In this document: piece after piece, positions 25,275-34,408 of the stretch
Numbering within the stretch: the first letter of the stretch is position 1
Layout of the letters: every line of letters begins with the position of its first letter
DNA from: Streptomyces nodosus
GTDB lineage: Bacteria; Actinomycetota; Actinomycetes; Streptomycetales; Streptomycetaceae
Reading direction: 5' to 3'
DNA length: 64,000 nt
Assembly: GCF_008704995.1 (NCBI RefSeq)
Contig: NZ_CP023747.1
Coordinates: 6,296,001 to 6,360,000 of the forward strand
Translations under genes and position numbers: made by a program
Notes under the pieces: generated by a model
Database searches by the model: none
The model's input: the letters and a program-made list of their open reading frames with translations, nothing else
Told to the model about the DNA's origin: nothing

Positions 25275-25823
25275 TCAGCGCTTGAGCGTGAAGGTGAAGT
25301 CGCCGGAGAGCCTCCCGCTCAGCCGGACCGCCGAGACGAGTTTCCCCTCCGTGATCAGTCTCTCGACCTCGGCCCGCGGAATTCCGCAGCCTTCAGCGAT
25401 CAGTCGCACCGGCCGGACGGGGATCCGCGCCGCGAAGCGGACCGAGACGTCGATCACCTCGCGGTCCAGGTGATCCGATCCGCCGGTGTCGAGGCGCCAG
25501 GCGTCGTTCCAGTCGAGGGCGATGCGATTACGGCGCTGCACGACCGGATCCTGGAGCAGCTCGGCTGTCAGGCCAGGGTCGTTGTCATGCAGCCGGTCCA
25601 GCAACTCGGGCCGTACGGAGCGTACATGCGTGCGTTCCAGGACCGTGAGCTTCGTGGTCTCCCCGCAAGCAGCACAGAGCGCGAGGAGCCAGACGTCGAT
25701 GAGCTTGTGGTTGGCGTTGACGCGGAATTTTCCGCTTGCCCGGAAGCGCTCGGACCCGCACGTATGGCAACGGCGGCGAACGAGCGGCAGGCAGGTGGGC
25801 ACGATCACCCAGTTCGTGAGCAC
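25275..25823 (-). CDS. DUF1062-family zinc-ribbon protein
   Basis: A 182-residue protein with two CxxC pairs (RRCHTCGSERF and LCAACGETTKL) that can form a zinc ribbon. A region follows with NRIALDWNDAWRLDTGG and a C-terminal part including RLIAEGCGIPRAEVERLITEGKLVSA. This matches the DUF1062 family; no biochemical role is known. The GTG start at 25823 has no obvious ribosome site, so a slightly shorter product is possible. Confidence 0.75.
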   Translation of the reverse strand: MLTNWVIVPTCLPLVRRRCHTCGSERFRASGKFRVNANHKLIDVWLLALCAACGETTKLTVLERTHVRSVRPELLDRLHDNDPGLTAELLQDPVVQRRNRIALDWNDAWRLDTGGSDHLDREVIDVSVRFAARIPVRPVRLIAEGCGIPRAEVERLITEGKLVSAVRLSGRLSGDFTFTLKR

Positions 25824-26013
25824 AGAAGTACACCGGTTTCAGTGAGAAATCCGCAGCAAAAAGGAGCGCGGCGCACCTACGCGACGCGCGACACATCAGC
25901 GCTCGGGAGGTCTCACAGGGTGTACAACGGCACGTCCTTGCCCAGACGACTTGGTTCGGCAGCACGGTAATGGCGCACAGCGGCGCCGCTCCACCGGTTT
26001 TCGGGCACCCCCG

Positions 26014-28161
26014 TCAGGGGCTGTTGAGGACCACGAGTTGCCGGGTCGCCCGGGTCATCGCGACATAGCGGTCGACCGCTCCCTCGACCCCCTCGCCGAA
26101 CGCCTCCGGGTCGACGAGGACGACCAGGTCGAACTCGAGTCCCTTCGCCAACTCGGGTGTCAGGGACCGGACGCGGGGTGTCGCCCGGAACGTGGGATCG
26201 CCGATGACGCAGGCGGTCCCGTCGGCATGCGCGGTGAGCCAGGAGTCGAGGACCTGACCCAGGTCGGAGACGGGACCGTGGACGACGGGGATGCCGCTGC
26301 TGCGGATGGAGACCGGCACATTGGCGTCCGGGAGCACGGCCCGGACCACCGGCTCGGCTTCCGCCATGACCTCTTCCGGTGTCCGGTAGTTGATGCTCAG
26401 CGAGGCCACCTCGACCCGGCCGAACCCGACCCGCTCGAGCCGTTCCCGCCACGACTCCGTGAACCCGTGTCTGGCCTGGGCACGGTCCCCGACGATGGTG
26501 AAACTCCGGGACGGGCAGCGCAGCAGCAGCATCTGCCACTCCGCGTCGGTCAGTTCCTGAGCCTCGTCCACGACGACATGCGCGAAGGGACCGGCGAGCG
26601 GCTCCGGGTGCGAGCCGGGCAGTGCGGTCTCGTCGACCAGGGTGTCCTTCAGGTCCTGTCCGCGCAGCATCGTGACGGCACCCTCACCGTCTGGGTCGGC
26701 CTCGAGCAGATGGTCGATGACACCGGCCATCCGCTCGCGTTCGGCGGCGACGGCGGCGTCGTGCCGACGCCTGCGCAGCGACGCCCCCGGGTCGCCGAGC
26801 CGCTGCCGTGCCGCGTCCAGGAGCGGCAGATCGGACACCGTCCAGCGCCGGGCGTCCTGGCGCTGGAGCAGGCGCACCTCGTCCGGGCCGAGCCAGGGAG
26901 CGCACATCCGCAGATAGGCCGGGACCGACCACAGGTCCCCGACGAGGTCGGCCGCTTCGATCAGCGGCCATGCGCGGTCGAGCGTGCCGGCCAGGTCCGC
27001 GTCGCGCCGCAGCGACCTCCGGAACAGGTCGGGCGGGACGTCACCGTCGTGCCGGTCCCTCAGGATCGTGACCAGTTCCTCCCAGATCTGGTCGCGTGCC
27101 TCGTTGTGCGGGGTACCCGGTCCCGGTGTCTCGAAGGCCTCGGCCCAGTCGTCGGCGCTCAGTTCCATGTCGCCCCAGTCGGTCGTGACCGTCATGCCCT
27201 CGGCGGGCGGCTCCTCGTAGAACCTGACGGCGGTCTCGATCGCCCGCACCATCGCCGCGGACGACTTCAGGCGGGCCACCTCCGGGTCGCTCTCGTGCTC
27301 CGCCCCGGCTCCCTCGGCGACGAGATCCCGCAGGGTGCAGGTTCGCACGCCGTCCTCACCGAGGCTGGGAAGGACATCGGCGACATAGGCCAGATAGGGC
27401 TGGTGCGGACCGACGAACAGCACACCGCCCCGACGGTGACCGAGGCGGGGGTCGGAGTGGAGGAGATAGGCGGAGCGGTGGAGAGCGACCACGGTCTTCC
27501 CCGTGCCGGGGCCGCCGTCGACCACGAGAGCACCCCGGGATCCCGCCCGGATGACGGCGTCCTGGTCGGCCTGGAGGGTGGCCAGCACATCGCGCATCCG
27601 GGCCGACCGATGGCTGCCCAGATCGGCGATGAAGGCGGACTGGTCGTCGAGCGCGGCGTGCCGTTCGAGCCCTTCGGCGGTGAACACCTCGTCCCAGTAG
27701 TCGCTGATCCGGCCGCCGGTCCAGCGATATCTGCGGCGGCTCGCCAGCCCCATCGGCCGGGCGTGGGTCGCCGCGAAGAACGGCTCGGCCGCGGGGGAGC
27801 GCCAGTCGACCAGCAGCCGGCGTCCCGTGCTGTCGGTGAGGCCGAGCCGTCCGATGTACACGGGCTCCGGGTCCTCCGTGCCGACGATCCGCCCGAGGCA
27901 CAGATCAAGTCCGAAGCGGCGCAAGGCACGGAGCCGGCCGTTCAGCCGGTGCACCTCCGTGTCCCGCTCCAGCGCCCCACGGCCGACGCCGCCGGGTGCC
28001 TTGAGTAGGGCGGCGAGGCGGTCGGACAGCTCGGCGATCGTCTGGTCGAGGCTCTCGGCGATGGCCGCGAAACGCTTCTCGTCGGCGGCGATGAGCGTCG
28101 GGTCGGCTTTGGGGGAGAGGCGGTCGGGAAGGTCGAACGCGCTGATGGCCGTGGAACCCAT
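26014..28161 (-). CDS. helR: HelR, HelD-like RNA-polymerase-protecting protein
   Basis: A 715-residue superfamily-1 helicase-like protein without the usual DNA helicase accessory parts. The N-terminal coiled-coil arm (residues 20-90: DEKRFAAIAESLDQTIAELSDRL) is the part of HelD that enters the RNA polymerase secondary channel. Walker A GGPGTGKT lies at about 216-223 and Walker B VVVDEAQELTDAEW later. ASLSINYRTPEEVM and YVAMTRATRQLVVLNSP are the C-terminal ATPase motifs. HelR proteins displace rifamycins from RNA polymerase and recycle stalled enzyme. The RAE promoter upstream marks this copy as HelR and not housekeeping HelD. The ATG at 28161 has GGAG nine bases upstream; the longer frame runs through the leader. 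Confidence 0.9.
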   Translation of the reverse strand: MGSTAISAFDLPDRLSPKADPTLIAADEKRFAAIAESLDQTIAELSDRLAALLKAPGGVGRGALERDTEVHRLNGRLRALRRFGLDLCLGRIVGTEDPEPVYIGRLGLTDSTGRRLLVDWRSPAAEPFFAATHARPMGLASRRRYRWTGGRISDYWDEVFTAEGLERHAALDDQSAFIADLGSHRSARMRDVLATLQADQDAVIRAGSRGALVVDGGPGTGKTVVALHRSAYLLHSDPRLGHRRGGVLFVGPHQPYLAYVADVLPSLGEDGVRTCTLRDLVAEGAGAEHESDPEVARLKSSAAMVRAIETAVRFYEEPPAEGMTVTTDWGDMELSADDWAEAFETPGPGTPHNEARDQIWEELVTILRDRHDGDVPPDLFRRSLRRDADLAGTLDRAWPLIEAADLVGDLWSVPAYLRMCAPWLGPDEVRLLQRQDARRWTVSDLPLLDAARQRLGDPGASLRRRRHDAAVAAERERMAGVIDHLLEADPDGEGAVTMLRGQDLKDTLVDETALPGSHPEPLAGPFAHVVVDEAQELTDAEWQMLLLRCPSRSFTIVGDRAQARHGFTESWRERLERVGFGRVEVASLSINYRTPEEVMAEAEPVVRAVLPDANVPVSIRSSGIPVVHGPVSDLGQVLDSWLTAHADGTACVIGDPTFRATPRVRSLTPELAKGLEFDLVVLVDPEAFGEGVEGAVDRYVAMTRATRQLVVLNSP

Positions 28162-28307
28162 GTCATCGGCTCCGATCCGCGGCCGGGGCGGCGGCGCCCG
28201 ACGACGCCCGCCCCCGCGCTCCGGTGCCGACGTCCGACTCACAAGCTGACAACTGCATAGGCACGTCGCAAAACTCCCGTTTCCCCAGGTTCCGGCCCAG
28301 GTCAGCG

Positions 28308-28338
28308 ATTGTGCGGCATCCCCCGGGCCTTGCCGCAA
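28308..28338 (-). promoter_or_regulatory. helR promoter
   Basis: TTGCGG (28338-28333, inside the RAE) and CACAAT (28313-28308) on the reverse strand are 19 bp apart, as at rox. Transcription near 28301 gives a leader of about 140 nt. Confidence 0.6.
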
Positions 28339-28343
28339 GCCCC
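28325..28343. promoter_or_regulatory. Rifamycin-associated element (RAE) of helR
   Basis: On the reverse strand this reads GGGGCTTGCGGCAAGGCCC, exactly the RAE consensus I recall. It is an inverted repeat with one mismatched pair, overlapping the helR -35 box and that of a divergent promoter. Confidence 0.92.
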
Positions 28344-28393
28344 CCGGTGCGCTATAGGTTGAGAGTGGCGAGAGGTGCGTACTCCTTCTTGCC
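28330..28393 (+). promoter_or_regulatory. Divergent promoter and hairpin embedded in the helR RAE
   Basis: TTGCCG (28330-28335), 17 bp, TATAGG (28353-28358), then the conserved TTGAGAGTGGCGAG. A hairpin follows: GGCGAGAGG (28368-28376) can pair with CCTTCTTGCC (28384-28393) using one G-U pair and one bulge. The rox copy has a perfect stem in the same place with a different sequence, so a hairpin is kept although the bases changed. No gene follows in this direction. Confidence 0.5.
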
Positions 28394-28463
28394 CGGCGCC
28401 CCCACCCCCACGGCAGTGGCCCTGACGACGTCCAGGCACGGGCGCCGAGCGGCGGGACCCGTA

Positions 28464-29192
28464 CTACCGCGCCGCGGTGTCGTACTCCGGTGTGACCGTG
28501 AGCAGTTCGGACACGTCCGAGCCGGCCAGCAGCTCGCGCGGCTCCGCGCCCCGGCGGAACAGACGCGCGGCATGGGCGCCCTCCACCGAGGCGTGGGCCC
28601 CGGTCACCCGCAGCCAGGAGCCCTCACGCAGACCGAGCACCGGTACGTCGTTCTCCTCCAGGAACTCCGTGAGGCGCTCCTCGCGGGTCTCGCCCTTGTG
28701 CGTGGAGTGCGGATCGGGGTCGAGATAGTGCGGGTTGATCTGGAACGGGACCAGCCCCAGGGCCTCGAAGGACGGGGGCTGCACGATCGGCATGTCGTTG
28801 GTGGTGCGCAGGGAGGGGGCCGCCATGTTGGTGCCCGCGCTGGCGCCCATATAGGGCAGCCCGTCCCCGACCGCCTTGACCAACGCCTCCCGCAGGCCCG
28901 TCCGGTACAGCGCGCTCAACAGCCGGAAGGAGTTGCCGCCTCCGACGAACACGGCGTCCGCCTCGGCGAGTCGGTCGAGCGGGGCCCCGCCCTCGTGCAC
29001 ACCGTGCACCTCGATGCCGGCGCCCGTGAGCGCGGCGCGCACCTTGGCGGTGTAGCCGTCGTGGTCGGCGAGGGCGTACGGCACGAAGGCGAGCCGAGCC
29101 CGGGCCGGCAGGAAAGCGGTCACGGTGTCCAGGGCGTGTTCCAGGTAACCACGGCCGTACTGGGTGGAGTTGGACAGGAGCAGCAGGTTCAC
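28464..29192 (-). CDS. pepE: Peptidase S51, PepE-like dipeptidase
   Basis: A 242-residue cytoplasmic peptidase. FVGGGNSFRLLSALYRTGL and YMGASAGTNMAAPSLRTTNDMPI (nucleophile Ser in GASAG) are the S51 signatures, and NPHYLDPD follows. PepE hydrolyses Asp-Xaa dipeptides; related enzymes act on cyanophycin dipeptides and N-acyl-aspartate. The start is the GTG at 29192, eight bases after AGGAA. It is 29 bp downstream of the IclR gene on the same strand and probably co-transcribed with it. Confidence 0.9.
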   Translation of the reverse strand: MNLLLLSNSTQYGRGYLEHALDTVTAFLPARARLAFVPYALADHDGYTAKVRAALTGAGIEVHGVHEGGAPLDRLAEADAVFVGGGNSFRLLSALYRTGLREALVKAVGDGLPYMGASAGTNMAAPSLRTTNDMPIVQPPSFEALGLVPFQINPHYLDPDPHSTHKGETREERLTEFLEENDVPVLGLREGSWLRVTGAHASVEGAHAARLFRRGAEPRELLAGSDVSELLTVTPEYDTAAR

Positions 29193-29221
29193 AGGGTGTT
29201 CCTCACCATCGGTTCGGTGCT

Positions 29222-30043
29222 TCAGGCGGTGCGGGTGCGCGGGCGGCGGTGGTGCTGGGGAGGGTGCGTCAGACGCTGTTCCAGCAGCCGGGCCGCCTTG
29301 CGCAGCGCGTCGAGCCGGTCCTCGGGCCCGTCGGGAAAGCGGTCCCGGGGGCTGCCCAGGCTGAGACTTCCGTAGGGCTCGGCGCCGAGGAAGACCGGTA
29401 CGGCGACGGTGCCGATGCCCGTGTCGTACTCGCCGACCGTCCAGGCGTACCCCTGCGCCCGCACCTGTCGGAACTCGTGTTCCAACTGGTCGGGGTCGGT
29501 GACCGTGCGGTCGGTGAAGCGGGCCATCGGGCGGCCGCGGAAGAGCCGGTGGCGCTGATCGTCCGGCAGGAACGCGTAGTACGACTTGCTGGTCGCGCCC
29601 GCGTGCGCCGGATACAGCTCGCCGACCAGCGGGTAGTAGCGCAGCGGTCCCTCCCGCCCCTCGACGGCCGCCACGCACCGCATGTGGAAGCTGTCGGGCA
29701 GACAGAACAGGACCGTGTCACCGGTGGCGGCGCGCAGCTCCTGCAAAACCGGCTCGGCGAGCAGCTCCAGCGACCCGGAGCGCTCCCACAGGCGGCCCAG
29801 CCGCAGCGCGGCGGGGCCGATCCGATAGCGGCGGGTCGCCGGATCGGACACCAGGAAGCCACGGCCGGCCAGCGTGGACAGCAACCGCTGGGCGACCGAG
29901 GTGTCCCAGCCGAACTCGGTGGCGACCTCCGTCACCCCCCAGTCGGGCCGGGTGCGCTCGAAGGCCAGCAGCACCAGCAGGGCCCGGTCCACGGTCTGCA
30001 GCGCCCCGGCCGGTGTCTTCCGCTCGACGGGAACCTCGGACAC
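29222..30043 (-). CDS. IclR-family transcriptional regulator
   Basis: A 273-residue regulator. The winged HTH at about residues 15-75 includes TEVATEFGWDTSVAQRLLSTLAGRGFL. The IclR effector domain follows (VAAVEGREGPLRYYPLVGELYPAHAGATSKSYYAFL, then TVGEYDTGIGTVAVPVF). The GTG at 30043 is chosen because GGAGGAG lies eight bases before it; the longer frame adds 18 residues without family character. It sits between pepE and the divergent DUF1177 operon, with a perfect inverted repeat in the intergenic region. Confidence 0.9.
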   Translation of the reverse strand: MSEVPVERKTPAGALQTVDRALLVLLAFERTRPDWGVTEVATEFGWDTSVAQRLLSTLAGRGFLVSDPATRRYRIGPAALRLGRLWERSGSLELLAEPVLQELRAATGDTVLFCLPDSFHMRCVAAVEGREGPLRYYPLVGELYPAHAGATSKSYYAFLPDDQRHRLFRGRPMARFTDRTVTDPDQLEHEFRQVRAQGYAWTVGEYDTGIGTVAVPVFLGAEPYGSLSLGSPRDRFPDGPEDRLDALRKAARLLEQRLTHPPQHHRRPRTRTA

Positions 30044-30134
30044 GGTGACTCCTCCAGCGACTTCCGGATCGACCGATCCCTCGGCCCATCTCGCCATTCA
30101 GACCTGAATTGCAAATAACGGGAAACTGTTGCGT

Positions 30135-30161
30135 AGAAGGTTAATGGATCCTGAACCTTCT
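30135..30161. promoter_or_regulatory. Probable IclR operator
   Basis: A perfect inverted repeat AGAAGGTT-N11-AACCTTCT, 40 bp upstream of the DUF1177 start codon and about 90 bp from the divergent iclR-type start. Spacing and AT-rich arms fit a dimeric activator or repressor. Confidence 0.65.
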
Positions 30162-30201
30162 GTCTGCACCGCCTCACGGTGCGGATCAGGAGAAGCTGCC
30201 C

Positions 30202-31155
30202 ATGTTGAAGTACGTCCTGGACATCGTGGATCTGCTGGACGATCCCGGCGCCGACGGCAAGCGAGTCGCCGCCTACCTCGACTCCGTCGCGGGTGCCGAC
30301 GGCTCCGGCGCCCAGGTCACCACCGTCACCGGTGAGAAGGGCTCGACGGACTTCGTCCAGGTACGTGTGCCGGGCCGCACCGGCCGCGGCAGCGGTGGCT
30401 CCTCGCGCACCCTCGGTGTGGTCGGACGGCTGGGCGGCGTGGGGGCGCGCCCAGAGATGACCGGCCTGGTCTCGGACGCGGACGGCGCGATCGCCGCGCT
30501 CGCCACCGCAGCCAAGCTGCTGGACATGCGCCGGCGCGGCGATGTGCTCGACGGCGATGTGATCGTGGCCACACACATCTGCCCCAACGCCCCGACCGCA
30601 CCGCACGACCCGGTGCCGTTCATGGACTCCCCGGTGGACATCGCCACCATGAACCGCCACGAGGTCACGGACGAGATGGAGGCGGTGCTCTCCATCGACA
30701 CCACCAAGGGCAACCGGATCATCAACCACAAGGGCCTGGCCCTGTCGCCCACCGTCAAGGAGGGCTGGGTGCTCAAGGTCGCCGAGCAGCTGGGCGAGCT
30801 GCTGGCCGTGGTCACCGGCGAGCCCCTGGTCACCTACCCGGTGACCACCCAGGACATCACCCCGTACGGCAACGGCGTCCACCACATCAACTCGATCCTC
30901 CAGCCGGCCACGGCGACCGCCGCCCCCGTCGTCGGCCTCGCGATCACCTCGGCCGCCGCGGTGCCCGGCTGCCAGACCGGCGCCAGCCACGAGACCGACA
31001 TCGCGGCCGCCGCCCGCTTCGCCGTCGAGACCGCCAAGGCCTACGGCGGCGGACGACTGGAGTTCCACGACGCTCCGGAGTTCGACCGGCTCGTGTCCCG
31101 CTACGGCTCGCTGGCCCACCTGCAGACCCTCGGCCGCACATCCCAGGAGTCCTGA
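30202..31155 (+). CDS. DUF1177-family protein
   Basis: A 317-residue soluble protein from the ATG at 30202 (AGGAGAAG upstream). Conserved stretches include LDIVDLLDDPGADGKRVAAYL, VVATHICPNAPT, PFMDSPVDIATMNRHEV and AVPGCQTGASHETDIAAAARFA. The family has no established activity. Its neighbours here (NCS1 permease, M20 peptidase, PepE peptidase, IclR regulator) suggest a step in uptake and breakdown of a peptide- or amide-like nitrogen compound. The His/Asp/Asn-rich motifs hint at a metal-dependent hydrolase. First gene of a three-gene operon. Confidence 0.82.
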   Translation: MLKYVLDIVDLLDDPGADGKRVAAYLDSVAGADGSGAQVTTVTGEKGSTDFVQVRVPGRTGRGSGGSSRTLGVVGRLGGVGARPEMTGLVSDADGAIAALATAAKLLDMRRRGDVLDGDVIVATHICPNAPTAPHDPVPFMDSPVDIATMNRHEVTDEMEAVLSIDTTKGNRIINHKGLALSPTVKEGWVLKVAEQLGELLAVVTGEPLVTYPVTTQDITPYGNGVHHINSILQPATATAAPVVGLAITSAAAVPGCQTGASHETDIAAAARFAVETAKAYGGGRLEFHDAPEFDRLVSRYGSLAHLQTLGRTSQES

Positions 31156-31157
31156 CC

Positions 31158-32561
31158 ATGACCGGACACAAGAGAACCGCCGACACCGACGCCGCCGGCC
31201 GCAGAGAGCTGGGCAGCGACGACTACGCCCTCGCCCGCGTCCCGCGCGACGAACGGCTCGGCTTCGGGACGATGCTGCTCCAGTGGCTCGCCCAGTCGGG
31301 ATCGATCTCACAGTTCACCCTGGGCGCCACCATCGGCGTCGGGATGTCCTTCGGCAACGCCTTCCTCGCCTTCACCCTCGGCGCGGTCATCCTGGAAGTC
31401 GTGATCTTCGCGATCGGACTCGCCGGAATGCGCGAGGGCCTGGCGACACCGCTGCTGACCCGCTGGGTCGGCTTCGGCCGCAACGGCTCCGCGCTCGTCA
31501 GCCTCGTCATCTCCATCAGCCTCGTCGGCTGGTTCGGAGTGCAGAACACGATCTTCGGCAACAGCGTCTCCGCGCTGGTCGGCGGCCCGTCCTGGCTGTG
31601 GTGCATCGTGGCGGGCCTGGCCATCACGGTCCTGGTCGTCTTCGGGTTCCGCTATATGGCGGTCTTCGCGAAGATCGTCACCCCGCTGTTCTTCGCGATG
31701 GTCGCCTGGTCCGTCACCGACGCCCTGAGCAAGCACTCCCTCTCGGAACTCGTCCACTCCCCGGCACCCGGCCCGGCGCTGCCGCTGTCCGTCGCCGCGA
31801 CCGCCATCGCGGGCGGCTTCATGACCGGGGCGATCGTCGCTCCCGAGATGACCCGCTACAACCGCAAGGGCGCGCATGTCTTCGTGCAGAGTGCCTCGTC
31901 CATGATCCTCTCCGAGTACATCGTCGGGCTGACCGGTGTCCTGCTCGGCCACATGGTGGGCAGCAACCAGGTCTCCCAGATCGTGCTCTCCACCTCCGGC
32001 GTCTTCGGTGTGCTGGTCGTCCTGATGTCCACGGCGAAGATCAACGACTGGAACCTGTACGGCTCTTCGCTCGGCGTCGTCAACTTCTTCCAGGTCGTCT
32101 TCCGCAAGCGCCTGCGCCGCGGCGCGGTCACCATCGTCCTCGGCATCGCCGGCACCGCCCTGTCCGCGGTCGGCATCATGACCCACTTCACCGACTTCCT
32201 GTCGGTGCTGGGCGTCGCCATCCCGCCGGTCGGAGGCATCATCGTCGCCGAGTACTGGGTGGTGCGCCGCATGCGGGGACCGCTCGACGAGACCCGCGAG
32301 GCACAGACCCTGCCCGCCACCTCACCGGTGTGGGTGCCCATGTCCCTGGTCATCTGGGCGGCCGCGTTCTGCGTCGGCAAGTTCTACACCGGAGGCATTC
32401 CCGCCCTCAACTCCCTGCTGACCGCCTTCGTCCTGTACTGCGTCCTCGGACTCGCCGGCTGGATCAGGACCTACGGCACCACCACCCTGGACGACGAGCC
32501 CGTGGACGGCGCCGGGCAGTCGCCGTCCGTCAGCGGCACGGCCCCCGTAGGAGCACCATGA
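31158..32561 (+). CDS. NCS1-family (purine/cytosine/hydantoin-type) permease
   Basis: A 467-residue permease with 12 helices beginning three bases after the DUF1177 stop. FGTMLLQWLAQSGSISQFTLGATIG in the first helix, LAGMREGLATPLLTRWVGFGRNGSAL, IVAPEMTRYNRKGAHVF and VAIPPVGGIIVAEYWVVRR are NCS1 landmarks. The family imports cytosine, purines, allantoin, hydantoins or thiamine with sodium or protons. The substrate here is unknown, and coupling with peptidases makes hydantoin- or ureide-like compounds possible. The stop overlaps the M20 peptidase start (ATGA). Confidence 0.88.
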   Translation: MTGHKRTADTDAAGRRELGSDDYALARVPRDERLGFGTMLLQWLAQSGSISQFTLGATIGVGMSFGNAFLAFTLGAVILEVVIFAIGLAGMREGLATPLLTRWVGFGRNGSALVSLVISISLVGWFGVQNTIFGNSVSALVGGPSWLWCIVAGLAITVLVVFGFRYMAVFAKIVTPLFFAMVAWSVTDALSKHSLSELVHSPAPGPALPLSVAATAIAGGFMTGAIVAPEMTRYNRKGAHVFVQSASSMILSEYIVGLTGVLLGHMVGSNQVSQIVLSTSGVFGVLVVLMSTAKINDWNLYGSSLGVVNFFQVVFRKRLRRGAVTIVLGIAGTALSAVGIMTHFTDFLSVLGVAIPPVGGIIVAEYWVVRRMRGPLDETREAQTLPATSPVWVPMSLVIWAAAFCVGKFYTGGIPALNSLLTAFVLYCVLGLAGWIRTYGTTTLDDEPVDGAGQSPSVSGTAPVGAP

Positions 32562-33883
32562 GCATCACTCCCTCTTTCGTCGCCGCCTCCGAGGAGGCAC
32601 AGCGCGAGGTGGTCGAACTGTGCGCGGAGCTGATCCGCTTCGACACCTCCAACCCCACCAGCAACGAACGGGCCTGTGCCGACCGGGTCGTCGAGTGGCT
32701 GGCCGAGGCCGGCATCGACTCGGAACTGGTGGAGAGCGCGCCGGGCCGAGCCAATGTGGTGGCCCGCATCCCCGGCACCGACCCGGCCCGCGGGGCACTG
32801 CTGGTCCACGGACATCTGGACGTCGTGCCGGCCGACCCGGCCGAGTGGCGCGTCCCGCCCTTCTCCGGTGAGATCCACGACGGCTATCTGTGGGGCCGGG
32901 GCGCCATCGACATGAAGGACACGGTGGCCGTCATGCTGGCCACCGCCCGGCGCTTCGCCCGCACCGGCAGCCGTCCGGCCCGTGACATCGTCCTGGCCTT
33001 CCTCGCCGACGAGGAGGCGGGCGGCCGCTACGGCGCCCACTGGCTGGTCGAGCACCGGCCCGAGCTGTTCGCCGGTGTCACCGAGGCGATCGGCGAGGGC
33101 GGCGGGTTCAGTTACGCGCTCGACGACACCCGGCGCCTGTACCCGATCGAGAACGCCCAGCGCGGCATGGCCTGGATGGAACTGACCGCCACCGGCCGCG
33201 CGGGCCACGGCTCCTCGCCCAACGACGAGAACGCGGTCACCGACCTCGCCGAGTCGCTCACCCGCATCGGCCGCCACACCTTCCCGATCCGTCTGATCGA
33301 ACCGGTGCGCGCACTGCTCGCCGAGGCCGCACGGCTCAAGGGCGTCGACGTCGACTTCGACGCCGAGGACCTCGACGCGGAACTGGCGAAGCTCGGGCCG
33401 GTCACCGACTTCATGCAGGTGGTGCTGCGCAACTCCGCCAACCCCACCATGTTCTCGGCGGGTTACCAGACCAATGTGATCCCGGGCCGGGCCACCGCCC
33501 GTGTCGACGGCCGCTTCCTTCCCGGCCATGAGCAGCAACTCATCGACACCATCGACGAGTTGCTGCTGCCGTCGGTCACCAGGAAGTGGGTCAACCATGA
33601 CATCGCCATGGAGACCTCCTTCGACGGTCCTCTGGTCGACGCCATGTGCGAGGCCGTACGCGCCGAGGACCCCGAGGGCCATCCGGTGCCGTACTGCAAC
33701 CCGGGCGGCACCGACGCGAAGGCCTTCACCAAGCTCGGCATCCGCTGTTTCGGCTTCAAGGGCCTGAAGCTGCCGCACGATCTGGACTACGGACGGCTCT
33801 TCCACGGTGTCGACGAGCGGGTCCCGCTCGAAGGGCTGCGCTTCGGGGTACGGGTGATGACCCGGCTGTGGCAGAACTGCTGA
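32558..33883 (+). CDS. M20-family metallopeptidase
   Basis: A 441-residue dinuclear zinc amidohydrolase related to ArgE/DapE/carboxypeptidase G2. LLVHGHLDVVPADPAEW (zinc His, catalytic Asp), GAIDMKDTVAVML (bridging Asp), LAFLADEEAGGRYG (catalytic Glu pair) and the dimerisation-domain segment GRAGHGSSPNDENAV are all present. It cleaves an N-acyl amino acid, dipeptide or carbamoyl compound. Translationally coupled to the NCS1 permease by ATGA. A GC-rich hairpin at 33934-33970 follows. Confidence 0.92.
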   Translation: MSITPSFVAASEEAQREVVELCAELIRFDTSNPTSNERACADRVVEWLAEAGIDSELVESAPGRANVVARIPGTDPARGALLVHGHLDVVPADPAEWRVPPFSGEIHDGYLWGRGAIDMKDTVAVMLATARRFARTGSRPARDIVLAFLADEEAGGRYGAHWLVEHRPELFAGVTEAIGEGGGFSYALDDTRRLYPIENAQRGMAWMELTATGRAGHGSSPNDENAVTDLAESLTRIGRHTFPIRLIEPVRALLAEAARLKGVDVDFDAEDLDAELAKLGPVTDFMQVVLRNSANPTMFSAGYQTNVIPGRATARVDGRFLPGHEQQLIDTIDELLLPSVTRKWVNHDIAMETSFDGPLVDAMCEAVRAEDPEGHPVPYCNPGGTDAKAFTKLGIRCFGFKGLKLPHDLDYGRLFHGVDERVPLEGLRFGVRVMTRLWQNC

Positions 33884-33933
33884 GACCGGGCACAACCACC
33901 GCACCCCCACGCCGGATCACGGCGCGAGCATCC

Positions 33934-33970
33934 CGGGCCGGGCCACGTCGAGGAGACGCGGCCCGGCCCG
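33934..33970 (+). terminator. Terminator-like hairpin after the M20 gene
   Basis: An 11-bp perfect stem CGGGCCGGGCC (33934-33944) with GGCCCGGCCCG (33960-33970) and a 15-nt loop. No T tract. Confidence 0.6.
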
Positions 33971-34027
33971 CGGCATGAGGAGGGCCCCGATCGGTCACGG
34001 GTCCGCCGAGCCGTCCCGGAGGGGGTG

Positions 34028-34408
<381 letters not shown>

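Noticed and set aside
31283..32557. Apparent 5' extension of the M20 peptidase frame through the NCS1 permease gene
   Set aside because: The extension is Arg/His-rich out-of-frame reading of the permease gene. The ATGA overlap at 32558 gives the true start.
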